A DNA stretch of 64,000 bases from Scylla paramamosain (Eukaryota > Arthropoda > Malacostraca > Decapoda > Portunidae): positions 124,001-188,000 of the forward strand of contig NW_026973739.1 in the NCBI RefSeq assembly GCF_035594125.1, read 5' to 3'. Each line of letters begins with the position of its first letter. Position 1 is the first letter of the stretch. The notes under the pieces are model-generated. The model worked only from the letters and a program-made list of their open reading frames with translations. It was not told the origin of the DNA and searched no databases. Shown here one piece after another: positions 1-56,528 of the stretch. Made by a program: the position numbers and the translations under genes.

Positions 1-115
1 ATGGTGAAATTTAGCTAATGTAGAGAAAAAAAAATCTTAAAGCCATAAAAGCAAAGTTTGACAGGAATAATGGACATTTTGTTTTACATTGCAATGAAAA
101 GAGTTGGAAAATAAT
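1..115 (+). repeat. Partial dispersed repeat, inverted copy of 26,699-26,820
   Basis: Positions 1-115 match the reverse complement of 26,699-26,820 with scattered differences and small indels (shared blocks ATGGTGAAATTTAGCTA, AAAGCAAAGTTTGAC, ATGGACATTTT). The 26.7-kb copy lies at the end of a short transposon-like ORF, so this is probably the truncated edge of another copy that continues upstream of the window. Confidence 0.7.
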
Positions 116-190
116 ACTTGCTTATCAAAGACAAAAAAAAACGTGTTATATAGTGTATTGCATCCATTATGTAAGAAGACAGTGGCCCTC

Positions 191-423
<233 letters not shown>

Positions 424-461
424 TCAGCAAGTCGTAATCATCAGCAAGTCGCAAGTCGTAG

Positions 462-719
<258 letters not shown>

Positions 720-733
720 AAGCGGAAAAACAA

Positions 734-940
<207 letters not shown>

Positions 941-1334
941 GGATTTTTTTCGGTTTTCGTAATATTTTTTAGAATTTTTATTTACAAAATGGGACAGCCT
1001 GGGGATGTCATCCAAGTATAACACGATACCCACTTACATTTCATAATATAGCCTGTACATATACCCTGAATGTAGTTTTACAATGGCCACAAAAAAATAT
1101 TGACGAAGTGTAAACATGATAGCGTGCCCACAGAACAAGGTTTCGATGCTCGGTTTAGAGTATTAAAGTGGCAAATTGTCACGCATGGCAACTCGCATGC
1201 CCTGAAGATGCTATGCTTAGTTTTTTTAATCACTGAGACTGAGAGTCTAGATTCTAGACCGTGAGGCACAGCGTTCACCTGCCGTTTCCTCTTTGCCGCT
1301 ACCTTCTCAGTTCATCACTCACATTTCATTCTCC
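941..1334. other. No gene recognised
   Basis: Holds the diverged palindrome arm at 951-992, then about 340 bp of mixed sequence with no supported coding region. Confidence 0.5.
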
Positions 1335-1788
1335 TTATATTACAATGGGTCCTAGCAGGCTTAACAACGAAGAGAAGAGTATTTTGATGGCCTGTGTTTG
1401 AGAAGGGCACAGTAATTGTGAGGCTGGAGGGAAGACAGGAAGATAAGAGACAACCATGGAAACAGCTGTCATTCCTGAGAGTACGAAAGGCCCTGGACGA
1501 AAAAAAAAACAAAAAAAACAGAAACACGAATAGTACTAAGTTAATAGGACGAATGCCTTGTAAAAACCGAATTGCTACGTTACGTCCTCTTTCTCTGTCC
1601 GGAGAAGTTTGTAAGGCGACAGGGAGTGACAGCTGTTCCAAGCGCTAGTGCAGCCTTCACTATGAGTGTGACAGCTGTTTCTGATGTTCCTATCTTCCTT
1701 TCAGTCTGACAATTACTGATGTCCTCTCAAATAAATGCCATCACAACACTCTTCGTTGTTAAGCTTGCCTGGACCCATTATAATATAA
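1335..1788. mobile_element. MITE-like element with about 50-bp terminal inverted repeats
   Basis: The left end, TTATATTACAATGGGTCC followed by GGCTTAACAACGAAGAG, is mirrored at the right end (1738-1788: GGACCCATTATAATATAA). The 454-bp unit has no credible ORF. The termini are AT-rich with TATA at both edges, compatible with a TA-type target duplication, but I cannot assign a superfamily. Confidence 0.75.
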
Positions 1789-2041
1789 GAAGATCGTGGC
1801 AAAGGGGAAACGGGCAGGAGAGAGTGAGATATCTCTCACTGTGGCTGAAAGAATTCCTTTGGGTGACAATTTGACAGCTTTTGATGTCTTCCATGGCACC
1901 AAATCGAGCACTGGAGCTTTGGTTTATGAGCACGCTGTTATGTTTACTATTCTTTTTTTTTTTGGGTGTAAACCTTCCCTGCACTTTATGAAATTTTCCA
2001 TTTATGACTGGTCGTTAACCTCATAAAAAAAATTTGATTCT

Positions 2042-2283
<242 letters not shown>

Positions 2284-2338
2284 GTAAATACAATACATAT
2301 TTCTCACCTAATCTACAGTCGCTCCTGGGTTCGGGGGG

Positions 2339-42972
<40,634 letters not shown>

Positions 42973-43020
42973 CTTCGCTGTTGTTAGTCTGAATATCGCA
43001 CTTAGAAGAGTAACAGTCAT

Positions 43021-43420
43021 ATCAATTTAATGAGACGCAAAACCAATAAATTTTGCATCTATCTTGGTGACAAGATACACTTCCTTCACATTTTATGAAA
43101 AGAACGAAAGTATACTCCGAACGTGCTGCCGTGGAGCAGGCGAGCAGAAATGGCGACCATGGCATCATAAGATCCCTTAATTAAACTTAAGAAAGCTGCA
43201 TTCACACATGTGTAATTACAAAATCAATGCATGTGCATGGAAAGGGAAGCGGGTTTTAAGTCTTCAAATGCAGTGTTTTGGAATGTAGAAAATGAATCAT
43301 GGCCACGGGACGAACTATAACGATGACGAGTGCCGTTGAAGTCGGTCGTAGGGTGATGCACACAGATAATTTTTTTTTCTTAATACTTTATCAAGGCAAA
43401 TATACGTATACACAAGAAAA
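43021..43420. other. Upstream region of the visible MCT-like gene start
   Basis: About 400 bp between the furthest start codon and LINE-A copy 7. It could hold a 5' UTR or promoter. I see no clear TATA/Inr arrangement, and the true first exon may lie further away. Confidence 0.35.
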
Positions 43421-46470
<3,050 letters not shown>

Positions 46471-46481
46471 GTAAAGTCTCG

Positions 46482-47912
46482 AATTAGCCAAAAACTCGCT
46501 TATTAATAGAAAGTGAAAAAATCATTTAAGATCTAACTCCCTTATTGAATTCTGGCATGTAGCCAAAATTATCTGCACTAACTTTTCTTCTTCTTTCCTT
46601 CCATTATATCAACCAGATGGCACCACTACTATCACAATTACTTCTAAAGATGAACTCTTCGCTCAAACCTTTGCTAAAAACTTTACAGGGCTTGTTCCTC
46701 CCTCTCCTCCCTCCTCTGATTACTTCATGCTACCTATTAAAATTTTTCGCAATGATTTTTTCTATGCCCTCGCTGGCCTCAACCTTCGGAAGGCTTATGG
46801 ACCTGATGGAGTCCCTCCTATTGTTCTCTGAAATTGTGCCTCCGTGTTTGCGCCTTGCTTAGTCAAACTTTGTCGGCTCTGTCAATATCTACCTTTCCTT
46901 TTTTATGGAAGTTTGTATATATTGAGCCTCCTCCTAAAAGGGTGATCATTTTAATCTCTCAAACAACCATCGCTTTAATTTCCTGTCTATCTAAAGTTTT
47001 TTAATCTATCTTCAACACGAAGATTCTTAATCATCTATGACTTCACAGCCTTCTATCTGATCGCCAGTATGGGTTCCGTCAATGCCGCTCTACTTAAACT
47101 CTCGGAATGCTTATGGAACTGATGGGGTCCCTCCTATTGTTCTTCGAAACTGTGCCTCCGTGCTTGCACCTTGCCTAGCCAAACTCTTTCAGCTCTGTCT
47201 GTCAACATCTACCTTTCCTTCTTGCTGGAAGTTTGCCTACATTCAACCTGTTCCTAAAAAGGGTGACCGCTCTCATCCCTCAAACTACCGTCCTATTGCT
47301 TTAATTTCCTGCTTATCTAAAGTTTTTGAATCTATCCTCAACAGGAAGATTCTTAAACATCTATCACTTTACAACCTTCTATCTGATCGCCAGTATGGAT
47401 TCCGTCAAGGACACTTTACTGGTGATCTTCTGGCTTTCCTTACTGAGTCTTGGTCATCCCCTTTTAGATATTTCGGTGAAACTTTTGCTGTTGTCTTGGA
47501 AATATGAAAAGGTTTTGAAAGAGTCTGGCACAAAGCTTTGGTTCCCAAACTACCCTCCTACGGCTTCTATCCTTCTCTATGTAACTTCATCTCAAGTTTC
47601 CTTTTTGAACGCTCTATTGCTGCTGTGGTAGACGGTCACTGTTTTTCTCCTAAATCTATTAACAGTGGTGTTTCTGAAGGTTCTGTCCTGTCACCCACTC
47701 TCTTCTTATTATTCATAAATGACCTTCTAAACCAAACTTCTTGTCATATCAAGTGCAAGGGTGCACTTGATGAGTTCAATACACTTATCCTTTAATAATT
47801 GTGTACCGTTTTGGACCCTTTTATGGGACTGGCATGTCAGTGGCCTTTTTTTTATTGGAGTTTTGTTGCAGTTGGCCAGTGTCACTCCTACATAAAAAAA
47901 AAAAAAAACACG
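46482..47912 (+). mobile_element. LINE-A copies 8a and 8b, chimeric fragments
   Basis: 8a (46,482-47,090) runs from AKNSLINRK through GPDGV and PIVL to the GFRQ codons (47,060-47,090) and is heavily decayed. At 47,091 the sequence steps back to NAYGTDGVPPIVLRNCASVL and reads a second, better copy (8b) through the RT to FINDLLNQTSC at 47,748. There it jumps to about 60 bp of unrelated sequence and then the LINE-A 3' UTR (ACCCTTTTATGGGACTGGCA) and A-tail at 47,897-47,912. In 8b the ALDISKAF codons carry a stop (LEI*KGFERVW). Confidence 0.85.
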
Positions 47913-48027
47913 CACACTGCGCACTCGCATGTTTATTTATTTTTATTCCCATACATTCGTGACTTCTGCCTTGATAGGTTTTGGGTGCGCCAGTGACTGG
48001 AATGTCTTTGGTCTGTTAGATCATCAG

Positions 48028-48071
<44 letters not shown>

Positions 48072-48798
48072 CGCATCTACTTTTATCTATGTATGGTGTT
48101 AATCTAAAGGATTTGTTTAAAATCCCAGAATAGTCCCTGGCCCTCGTTTTTATCCAAATTAATATAAGACCAAAAGAAAATTTTCAAATGCATATATTTC
48201 ATGAAAAATAAATATTTTCAACATAAATCTTAAAAAAAAAAACATTGTATTCACAAATATTTTTTTATCTTTACTGATTTTCAGAACTATAAACTCAAAC
48301 ACTAATATATATTTTTTTGTTTTCTTTTCGATAGCACAAAGAACAAGAACCAGTATTAACAATTTGATGTTATGTCCCCGTTTTCATAAAATTCTTTTAA
48401 AAAAAGGGTCTTATACTATGATCCTCTTTTGGAATGTTCTTCCTAATGACATAAAAAAATGTAATAACAATATATTTTCTTTAAAGTGGGAGGCTAAAGC
48501 TCATCTCCCTTCACAACAGACATTTGTGCTATACCCCTAAAGTTAAATTACAAAAACATTTAAATAATAAAATATGGATTGTACATTTCAAACTTGATGC
48601 GTGATCTTGTAAAATTTATGAAACATAACATGTACAAGTGTTAGGAAAACTAAAAATATTAACAATTTAGATTGCATTTATATATGTATGCACATGTACT
48701 CAGACCACTTATAAGTAATAAAAGTTATATTTCCTAAAAATGTCTGTCAGGGAGCCTCGGTTCAACTGACCGTGCATTGATATATTGTTTATGTAATC
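47913..48798. other. AT-rich stretch with (GA)n and a possible LINE C-terminal scrap
   Basis: (GA)n at 48,031-48,067. At 48,430-48,530 the plus strand reads WNVLPNDIKKCNNNIFSLKW, similar to the LWNSLPxxIK...FK end common to non-LTR RTs; the family is unknown. Nothing else was recognised. Confidence 0.4.
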
Positions 48799-49642
<844 letters not shown>

Positions 49643-49657
49643 ACACACACACACACA

Positions 49658-49698
<41 letters not shown>

Positions 49699-49703
<5 letters not shown>

Positions 49704-50333
49704 ACGTCCAGCTGACCTGGAAGCAGCATGTCGCCAGCACCGTAAGATCAGCTACCTACAGGCTGTACATGCTGCTCAGACTCAGGTCTCTGGGGACACC
49801 GACAGATGAGTTAAGGGGGGTGTACCTCATCTTCATCTTCCCCAAACTCATGTACGCCTCCCCAGCGTGGTTCTCCTCCCTCACACACACTCAACAGCTA
49901 CAGCTAGAGAGTGTGCAGAAAAGGGCGTACAGGGTCATCCTTGGCCCTGCATACACCACCTATGAAGAAGCCCTGACCACCCTGAGTCTGTCCAGACTAT
50001 CCACCAGGCACCGAGAGGCTCTGAAGAAGACTAGTTTGGGAGGGGACTACTGCATCATCCACGTCTCAGAAACATGCTGCCGCCTGACGCACCTCACCCG
50101 GTCCGTGCCACCAGACACCACAACAAGATAACGCCCCTAAAGGCACCGCGCACGAACCGGTACAGACTCAGTGCGATTCCCACCATAGTGCGAGCCATCA
50201 ATCAATAGTCCCTTCTATATTAGACTTACCTTTAGGATTAATGTTAAGTATTTCCCCACCCCCTATGTACATTTTCAATTTGTTAACTGCCTAAATAATA
50301 AACCGTTTATTATTATTATTATTATTATTAATA
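49699..50333 (+). mobile_element. LINE-C fragment: C-terminal part of a non-LTR RT with (ATT)n tail
   Basis: Encodes [60 protein letters not shown], then LSLSRLSTRHREAL, the conserved thumb/C-terminal pattern of non-LTR RTs. The frame stops at 50,131. A 3' UTR with AATAAACC precedes (TTA)n at 50,306-50,330. It differs from LINE-A; an (ATT)n end rather than poly-A hints at a CR1/L2/I-type family. 5'-truncated at the (CA)n tract. Confidence 0.78.
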
Positions 50334-51299
<966 letters not shown>

Positions 51300-51382
<83 letters not shown>

Positions 51383-51440
51383 GCTTGAAGCACTACCAAG
51401 TCACGACTCAGTAATAAAGCTGTTAGTGCTAAGACATTAG
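51300..51440. repeat. Duplicated segment D, copy 1 (LINE 3' end, (CA)n, AGAAGCTTG flank)
   Basis: CCAGTGTCCCTCCTACATAAAA, (CA)n at 51,320-51,380 and AGAAGCTTGAAGCACTACCAAGTCACG onward to GTGCTAAGACAT recur at 52,322-52,453 with a few changes. Confidence 0.88.
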
Positions 51441-52025
51441 GGAGCTTTAAGAGAAGATTAGACTGATTTATGGAAGTGGATGATAGGAGGAAATAGGTAT
51501 GTATATTTCATACAAGGATTGCCACATGTAAGCCTGATGGCTTCTTGCAGCTTCCCTTATTTCTTATGTTCTTTTATTATTATGAGTGTTTTCCAAGTTA
51601 ATGCCAAGAGACAAGTGTGGATGGTGCATTAATAATTCCTGGCAGTGATTATTTTTTACTTACTTACTTACTTAGAGTAAATGGTGTTTGGTTAAGGAGG
51701 CAGCAGGTAATATGTTTGAAATGTTTGTGTTGCATAAAGTATGAATAAAGCTGTAAAGGTGTGAAAAATTTCTCTCTCCTGCATACCTTACAAAATGGTT
51801 CACACGAAAAAATGCCTCGGATAGCACTCCGAAAAATGTACGAGGATTAAGCCTTTATATGAGATAAATAATAAGAAAGGAAAATAAAGTGTGGAGCAGG
51901 AAAAAAAGATAAATAAAAGGAAAATGTAAATGAAAATTAGATGTCAAAGGTATAGAAAGAGAAATAGGGAATAGAATTTACAACTTTCTTTTTTATGTAC
52001 GAGGAGCACCAGCAAAAGGAGAAAA
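51441..52025. other. Possible 3' end of another retroelement, otherwise unrecognised
   Basis: At 51,440-51,580 the plus strand reads LGSFKRRLD then a stop and FMEVDDRRK, followed by AAGCCTGATGGCTTCTTGCAGCTTCCCTT, a pattern I associate with LINE or Penelope-type 3' ends in decapods (from memory). (ACTT)n lies at 51,657-51,674. Confidence 0.35.
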
Positions 52026-52028
52026 AAA

Positions 52029-52112
<84 letters not shown>
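52026..52112. repeat. (TA)n microsatellite
   Basis: Its right end touches LINE-A 5' UTR sequence in minus orientation. Confidence 0.97.
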
Positions 52113-52114
<2 letters not shown>

Positions 52115-52129
52115 CGTGCCGGTCCCCAA

Positions 52130-52337
52130 ACGTGATTTTGGCCACCGAAAAATGGTTTACGGTTTTGAGAGAAGGGTGTGTGTGTGTGATTAGGTACATG
52201 TAGTTTTGTGTGAAGAAAGAGAGTTGTCTGTGACAGTCCCCTTGTGCTGTGAGACACAATTGGAAACGTCCATTGAAGTCACAGCTGGGTTACTGATGAG
52301 TTCACAGCACCCTTCATTCCAGTCCCTCCTACATAAA

Positions 52338-52397
<60 letters not shown>

Positions 52398-52522
52398 GCT
52401 TGCAGCACTACCAAGTCACGACTCATTAATAAAGCTTTTAGTGCTAAGACATCTCTTAGTTAGTGCTAAGAGATCTCACTGAGAGAAGTTATCGCTTCGG
52501 CACGGGTCTACTGCCTCCTTTA

Positions 52523-52530
<8 letters not shown>
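52130..52530 (-). mobile_element. LINE-A copy 10: 5' UTR split by duplicated segment D (copy 2, 52,322-52,453)
   Basis: Minus strand: the 5' end is near 52,520 (GGCAGTAGACCCGTGCCGAA), followed by the CTCAGTGAGATCT motif. An insert then carries segment D, including a LINE-A 3' terminus and (CA)n. The 5' UTR resumes with GGGTGCTGTGAACTCATCAG and continues to about 52,150. The rest of the LINE is missing. Confidence 0.82.

Positions 52531-52556
<26 letters not shown>
52524..52556. repeat. (ACT)n microsatellite
   Basis: About ten ACT trinucleotides. Confidence 0.95.
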
Positions 52557-52663
52557 TAAGTATTCAAAACAGAAAGCTTCATTAATAAAAATTATACAGT
52601 AGAAATAAAAAAAATGGTAGATAGAGGTAAATAACCCACCAATAACATATGAAACTAAAAAGG

Positions 52664-53042
<379 letters not shown>

Positions 53043-53059
53043 TATATATGCTTATATAT

Positions 53060-54838
53060 ACAATAGGTAAAGTTTTCAGTGCAGTGTTGAATGAAAGACT
53101 GTGTAAATGGATTGAGAGAGCTGGAGTGCTGGGTGAAAACAAAATGGTTTTCGTGAGGATAGGAGAACTGAGGACAATATGTTTGTGGTGAATGAAATGA
53201 TTGAGAAGAAAAAGAAGGATGGGGGTAAAATGTACCTCGATTTTTTGGATATAGAGAAAGCTTATGATAGAGTGAACAGAGAAATGCTAGGTAGAGTCGT
53301 AGAAAAGATTGGATTGAGTCCAAAGATAGTTAACATAGTGCAAAGTATGTATGTGGACACAAGAGCTAGATACAGACTAGGAGACATAGAAACAGACTGG
53401 GTGAAGAGTGAGAGAGGAGTTAGGCAGGGCTGTATATTGTCACCAACCTTTTTAAGCCTGTATACAGAGGAGCTAGCAGCCAGGATGAGAAGAATGAATG
53501 TAGGGGTAAGTGTGGGAACGATAAAGTATGTGTGCTCCTTTATGCAGATGACGTAGTTGTTATGAATGAATCGGCAGATGAGCTTCAAAGTTTGTTGGAT
53601 GTAGTGGATGGCTATGGTAAAGACTTTGGAGTAAGGTTTAGCAGTGAGAAAAGCAAAGTAATGATTGTGAATAGGTCAGAGGATGAAAGTAATGTGGTAT
53701 GGAGACTTGGAGAGAATGTGTTGAGACAGGTGCAAGAATACAAGTACTTAGGGATGTGCAAAGGCAAAGAATGAAAAGATAAGTATGGTAAACCAGTGGG
53801 TAGGTCGACTGGGAAGCGCGGCAAGGATGACAGCAAGTAAGTATGATGTGTTGAGAGAAGTGTGGAAGAGTGTGGCTGTGCCATGTATAATGTATGGTAT
53901 GGATGTAATTGCATGGAATGAAAGTGAAATTGATAAGTTAGAAGTGGGCCAGAAGAGAGTAGCAAGGATGGCACTGAGTGCACCGAAGTGCACAGCAGTT
54001 GAAGCCTTGAGAGGTGACATGGGATGGAGCACCTTTAGAGAAAGACTCACAAAAGCCACACTTAGGTACAAGATTAGGCTTGAGAGAATGGATGATGCAA
54101 GAATAGCAAGGAAGGTGTACCTGTGGAATGAAAGTGGAAGCAAATGGAGGAAGAGATGCATGAGAATGACAGACAGGAATGGATTGCAAGTTGTGTGGGC
54201 GATAAGAATGGCAGGGAGGAATCAAAATGAGCGTAAATGGGTGGTAACAAGAGGAGGCAGAGTGGGAGCCGAATGGGATGTGAGAAAATGGAAGAATGAA
54301 ATAGACAATGAAGTGAAATGTGCGGGACTGAATGAACTGAAGAATGAAATGGAAAGAAAGTAGATCCTGGAATGGTACAAGGAGAAAAAGGCCCCGAGGT
54401 ATGAAAGGTGGTGTGATGGAAGCCTGGGCGGTGATCTTCTCTTCCGAGCGAGGGCACAGTGTATGGATGTGAATGCAAGTAGTTACAGGTGGTCTGAGTC
54501 CCGCAGCAAAGTGTGCCAGATGTGTGACATGGGAGAGGAAGAGACGGTGGAACATGTGGTGCTGGAATGTGTGAAGTATGCCAGAGACAGGAATGAGATG
54601 ATGCAAGTGATACTGACTGAGTTAGGGCATGATAGGAATGAAAGAGTGGAGAAGACAGGAAAGGAATGGATGGTGTTGTTGCTGGGACTGTGTAGAGAGG
54701 CAAATGAAAGGATGATTGAGGCGGTGAAAGAGTTTCTGGAGAGAATGTGGCGTGCCAGATGTATGAACAATTAGGATAGATAGAACAATTAAGATAGATA
54801 GGATGCTGTTCGTTTCTCTTTTTTTTTTTTTTTTTCCC
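53060..54838 (+). mobile_element. LINE-D: non-LTR retrotransposon RT with C-terminal CCHC knuckle
   Basis: 5'-truncated; starts in the RT ([18 protein letters not shown], read with frameshift), then [59 protein letters not shown] (53,532-53,590) and VQEYKYLG. A frameshift near 53,500 separates the RQGC block from the YADD block. After another break at 53,765 comes a long C-terminal domain (53,785-54,363 and 54,365-54,774) containing [19 protein letters not shown], a C-x2-C-x8-H-x4-C knuckle of the kind seen at the C-terminus of several non-LTR clades. It ends [11 protein letters not shown] at 54,774, with a T-run at 54,818-54,834. Distinct from LINE-A, B and C and comparatively well preserved. 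Confidence 0.87.
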
Positions 54839-54908
54839 TTCTACAGGAGTTGCCGATCCAAAGGCCTGGCTCAGGAGTGATCCCGTGCCACCTGAACCAT
54901 CAAGATCA

Positions 54909-55149
<241 letters not shown>

Positions 55150-55436
55150 CTGCACAACAATCCGTTTTGTGATATGCTACAGTGGAGCTAAGTGGTCTGA
55201 ATATAGGAATGAGACAGAAGAAAAGTGACGTATACCATTGAAATTAGGAAGAAACCATGAAAGATTAAGATTAGATTAGCCCATCCTCTACCAAAAACAT
55301 TCTTTATGATATGGTGTTGATGAGTTGAGTGTCGACGTTAGGATGGTTGAACAAACAAGAAATCATAAATATGCAGAGTTAATGTGCTGGTGCTAAAGTG
55401 ATTATCATCTTGAACTGACTGGAGATACCAGTCCCC

Positions 55437-56155
55437 AAATAGGGTTTGAAGCGATAGTCAAACATTGAAGGATAATTGTTTTGAAAACTCCCTCTTGAAA
55501 GAGTTCTAGTCATAGGAGGGTGAAAATACAAAAGCAGACATGGAGTTCCAAAGTTTACCAGGGATGATAGACTGAGAATACTGGGTGTGAATAGAATAGG
55601 TGTGAACGAAAGAAGAAAATTTCTTGCAGCAAGGCTGCGTGGGGAGGGGAGGCATGCAGTTAGCAATATTAGAAAAACAGTTAGCATGAAAATAGCGGTA
55701 GAAGACAGCAGGAGACGCAACACTGTGGAGATGATAAAGAGGCTGAAGACCGTCAATCAGAGGAGAGGAGTTGATGAGATGAAAAGCTTTTGATTCCATT
55801 TTGTCTAGAAGAGCGATATGAGTGGAACCCACCTCCTGACATGTGAAGCATGCTCCATACATGGACGGATAAGGCCATTGTATAAAGTTAGCAGTTAGGT
55901 AAGAAAAACTAGTTGAGACGTCTCAGAACACCTCACTTCATATAAGCTGTTTTAGCTTCTATGAAACTGATGATATTCAGTGAAGAAGAGGGGAACAGTT
56001 GAGTGTCAGTGAAGAGGAGATAGTTGTCTGGAAGCTTGTGTCGAGTTGATAGATGGAGGAATTGAGTTTTTGAGTCATTGAACAATACCAAGTTTGCTAT
56101 GCCCCAAACAGAAATTTTAGAGAGATCACAATTCAGGCGTTCTGTGGCTTAGTTT
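55437..56155 (-). mobile_element. LINE-A copy 11, degenerate 3' part
   Basis: Minus strand: SDLSKISxWG-like codons near 56,120-56,070, the cysteine-rich C-terminal region (STHIALLDKMESKAFHLINS, 55,835-55,770) and the terminal FKREVSRHL-like codons near 55,490. Numerous stops; both ends are missing. Confidence 0.82.
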
Positions 56156-56528
56156 AAGTTAGGTTAAGAGTCAGCTTACCAACGGCAAATTATAAGAAGA
56201 GTTGTTGTGTTGGTGTTGGGCCGATCTTAATCATAATCTTTGATGGTTTTCATCCTAATAATAATGGCACACTTCCCTATTCTTCTGTCTCTTTTCCCTA
56301 TATGTAGGTCAGCAAACTTCACAAATGTAAATCATGAATAGGATTGCTATGCAGTGGTTGGCTGGTCCTGATTTTGATCTATGATGGTGTTTATCTTGAT
56401 TTTACTGATACGCCTCATTATTTTTAAATCTCTCTTCTTTTATACATCTATTGTTTCTGTTTGTGGCTCCTGCTGCTCTAGTGAGGTAAGTGACACCCTG
56501 CCCGAAATTGAATTGTCACAGAAGAGAA
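56156..56528. other. No gene recognised
   Basis: About 370 bp of mixed sequence between two LINE-A copies. The word GGTCCTGATTTTGATC...TTTATCTTGATTTTACTGAT near 56,360-56,410 loosely resembles unit U in reverse, too weakly to annotate. Confidence 0.4.

Noticed and set aside
43021..43420. Core promoter of the transporter gene
   Set aside because: No convincing TATA/Inr or CpG pattern; the first exon may be non-coding and located elsewhere.
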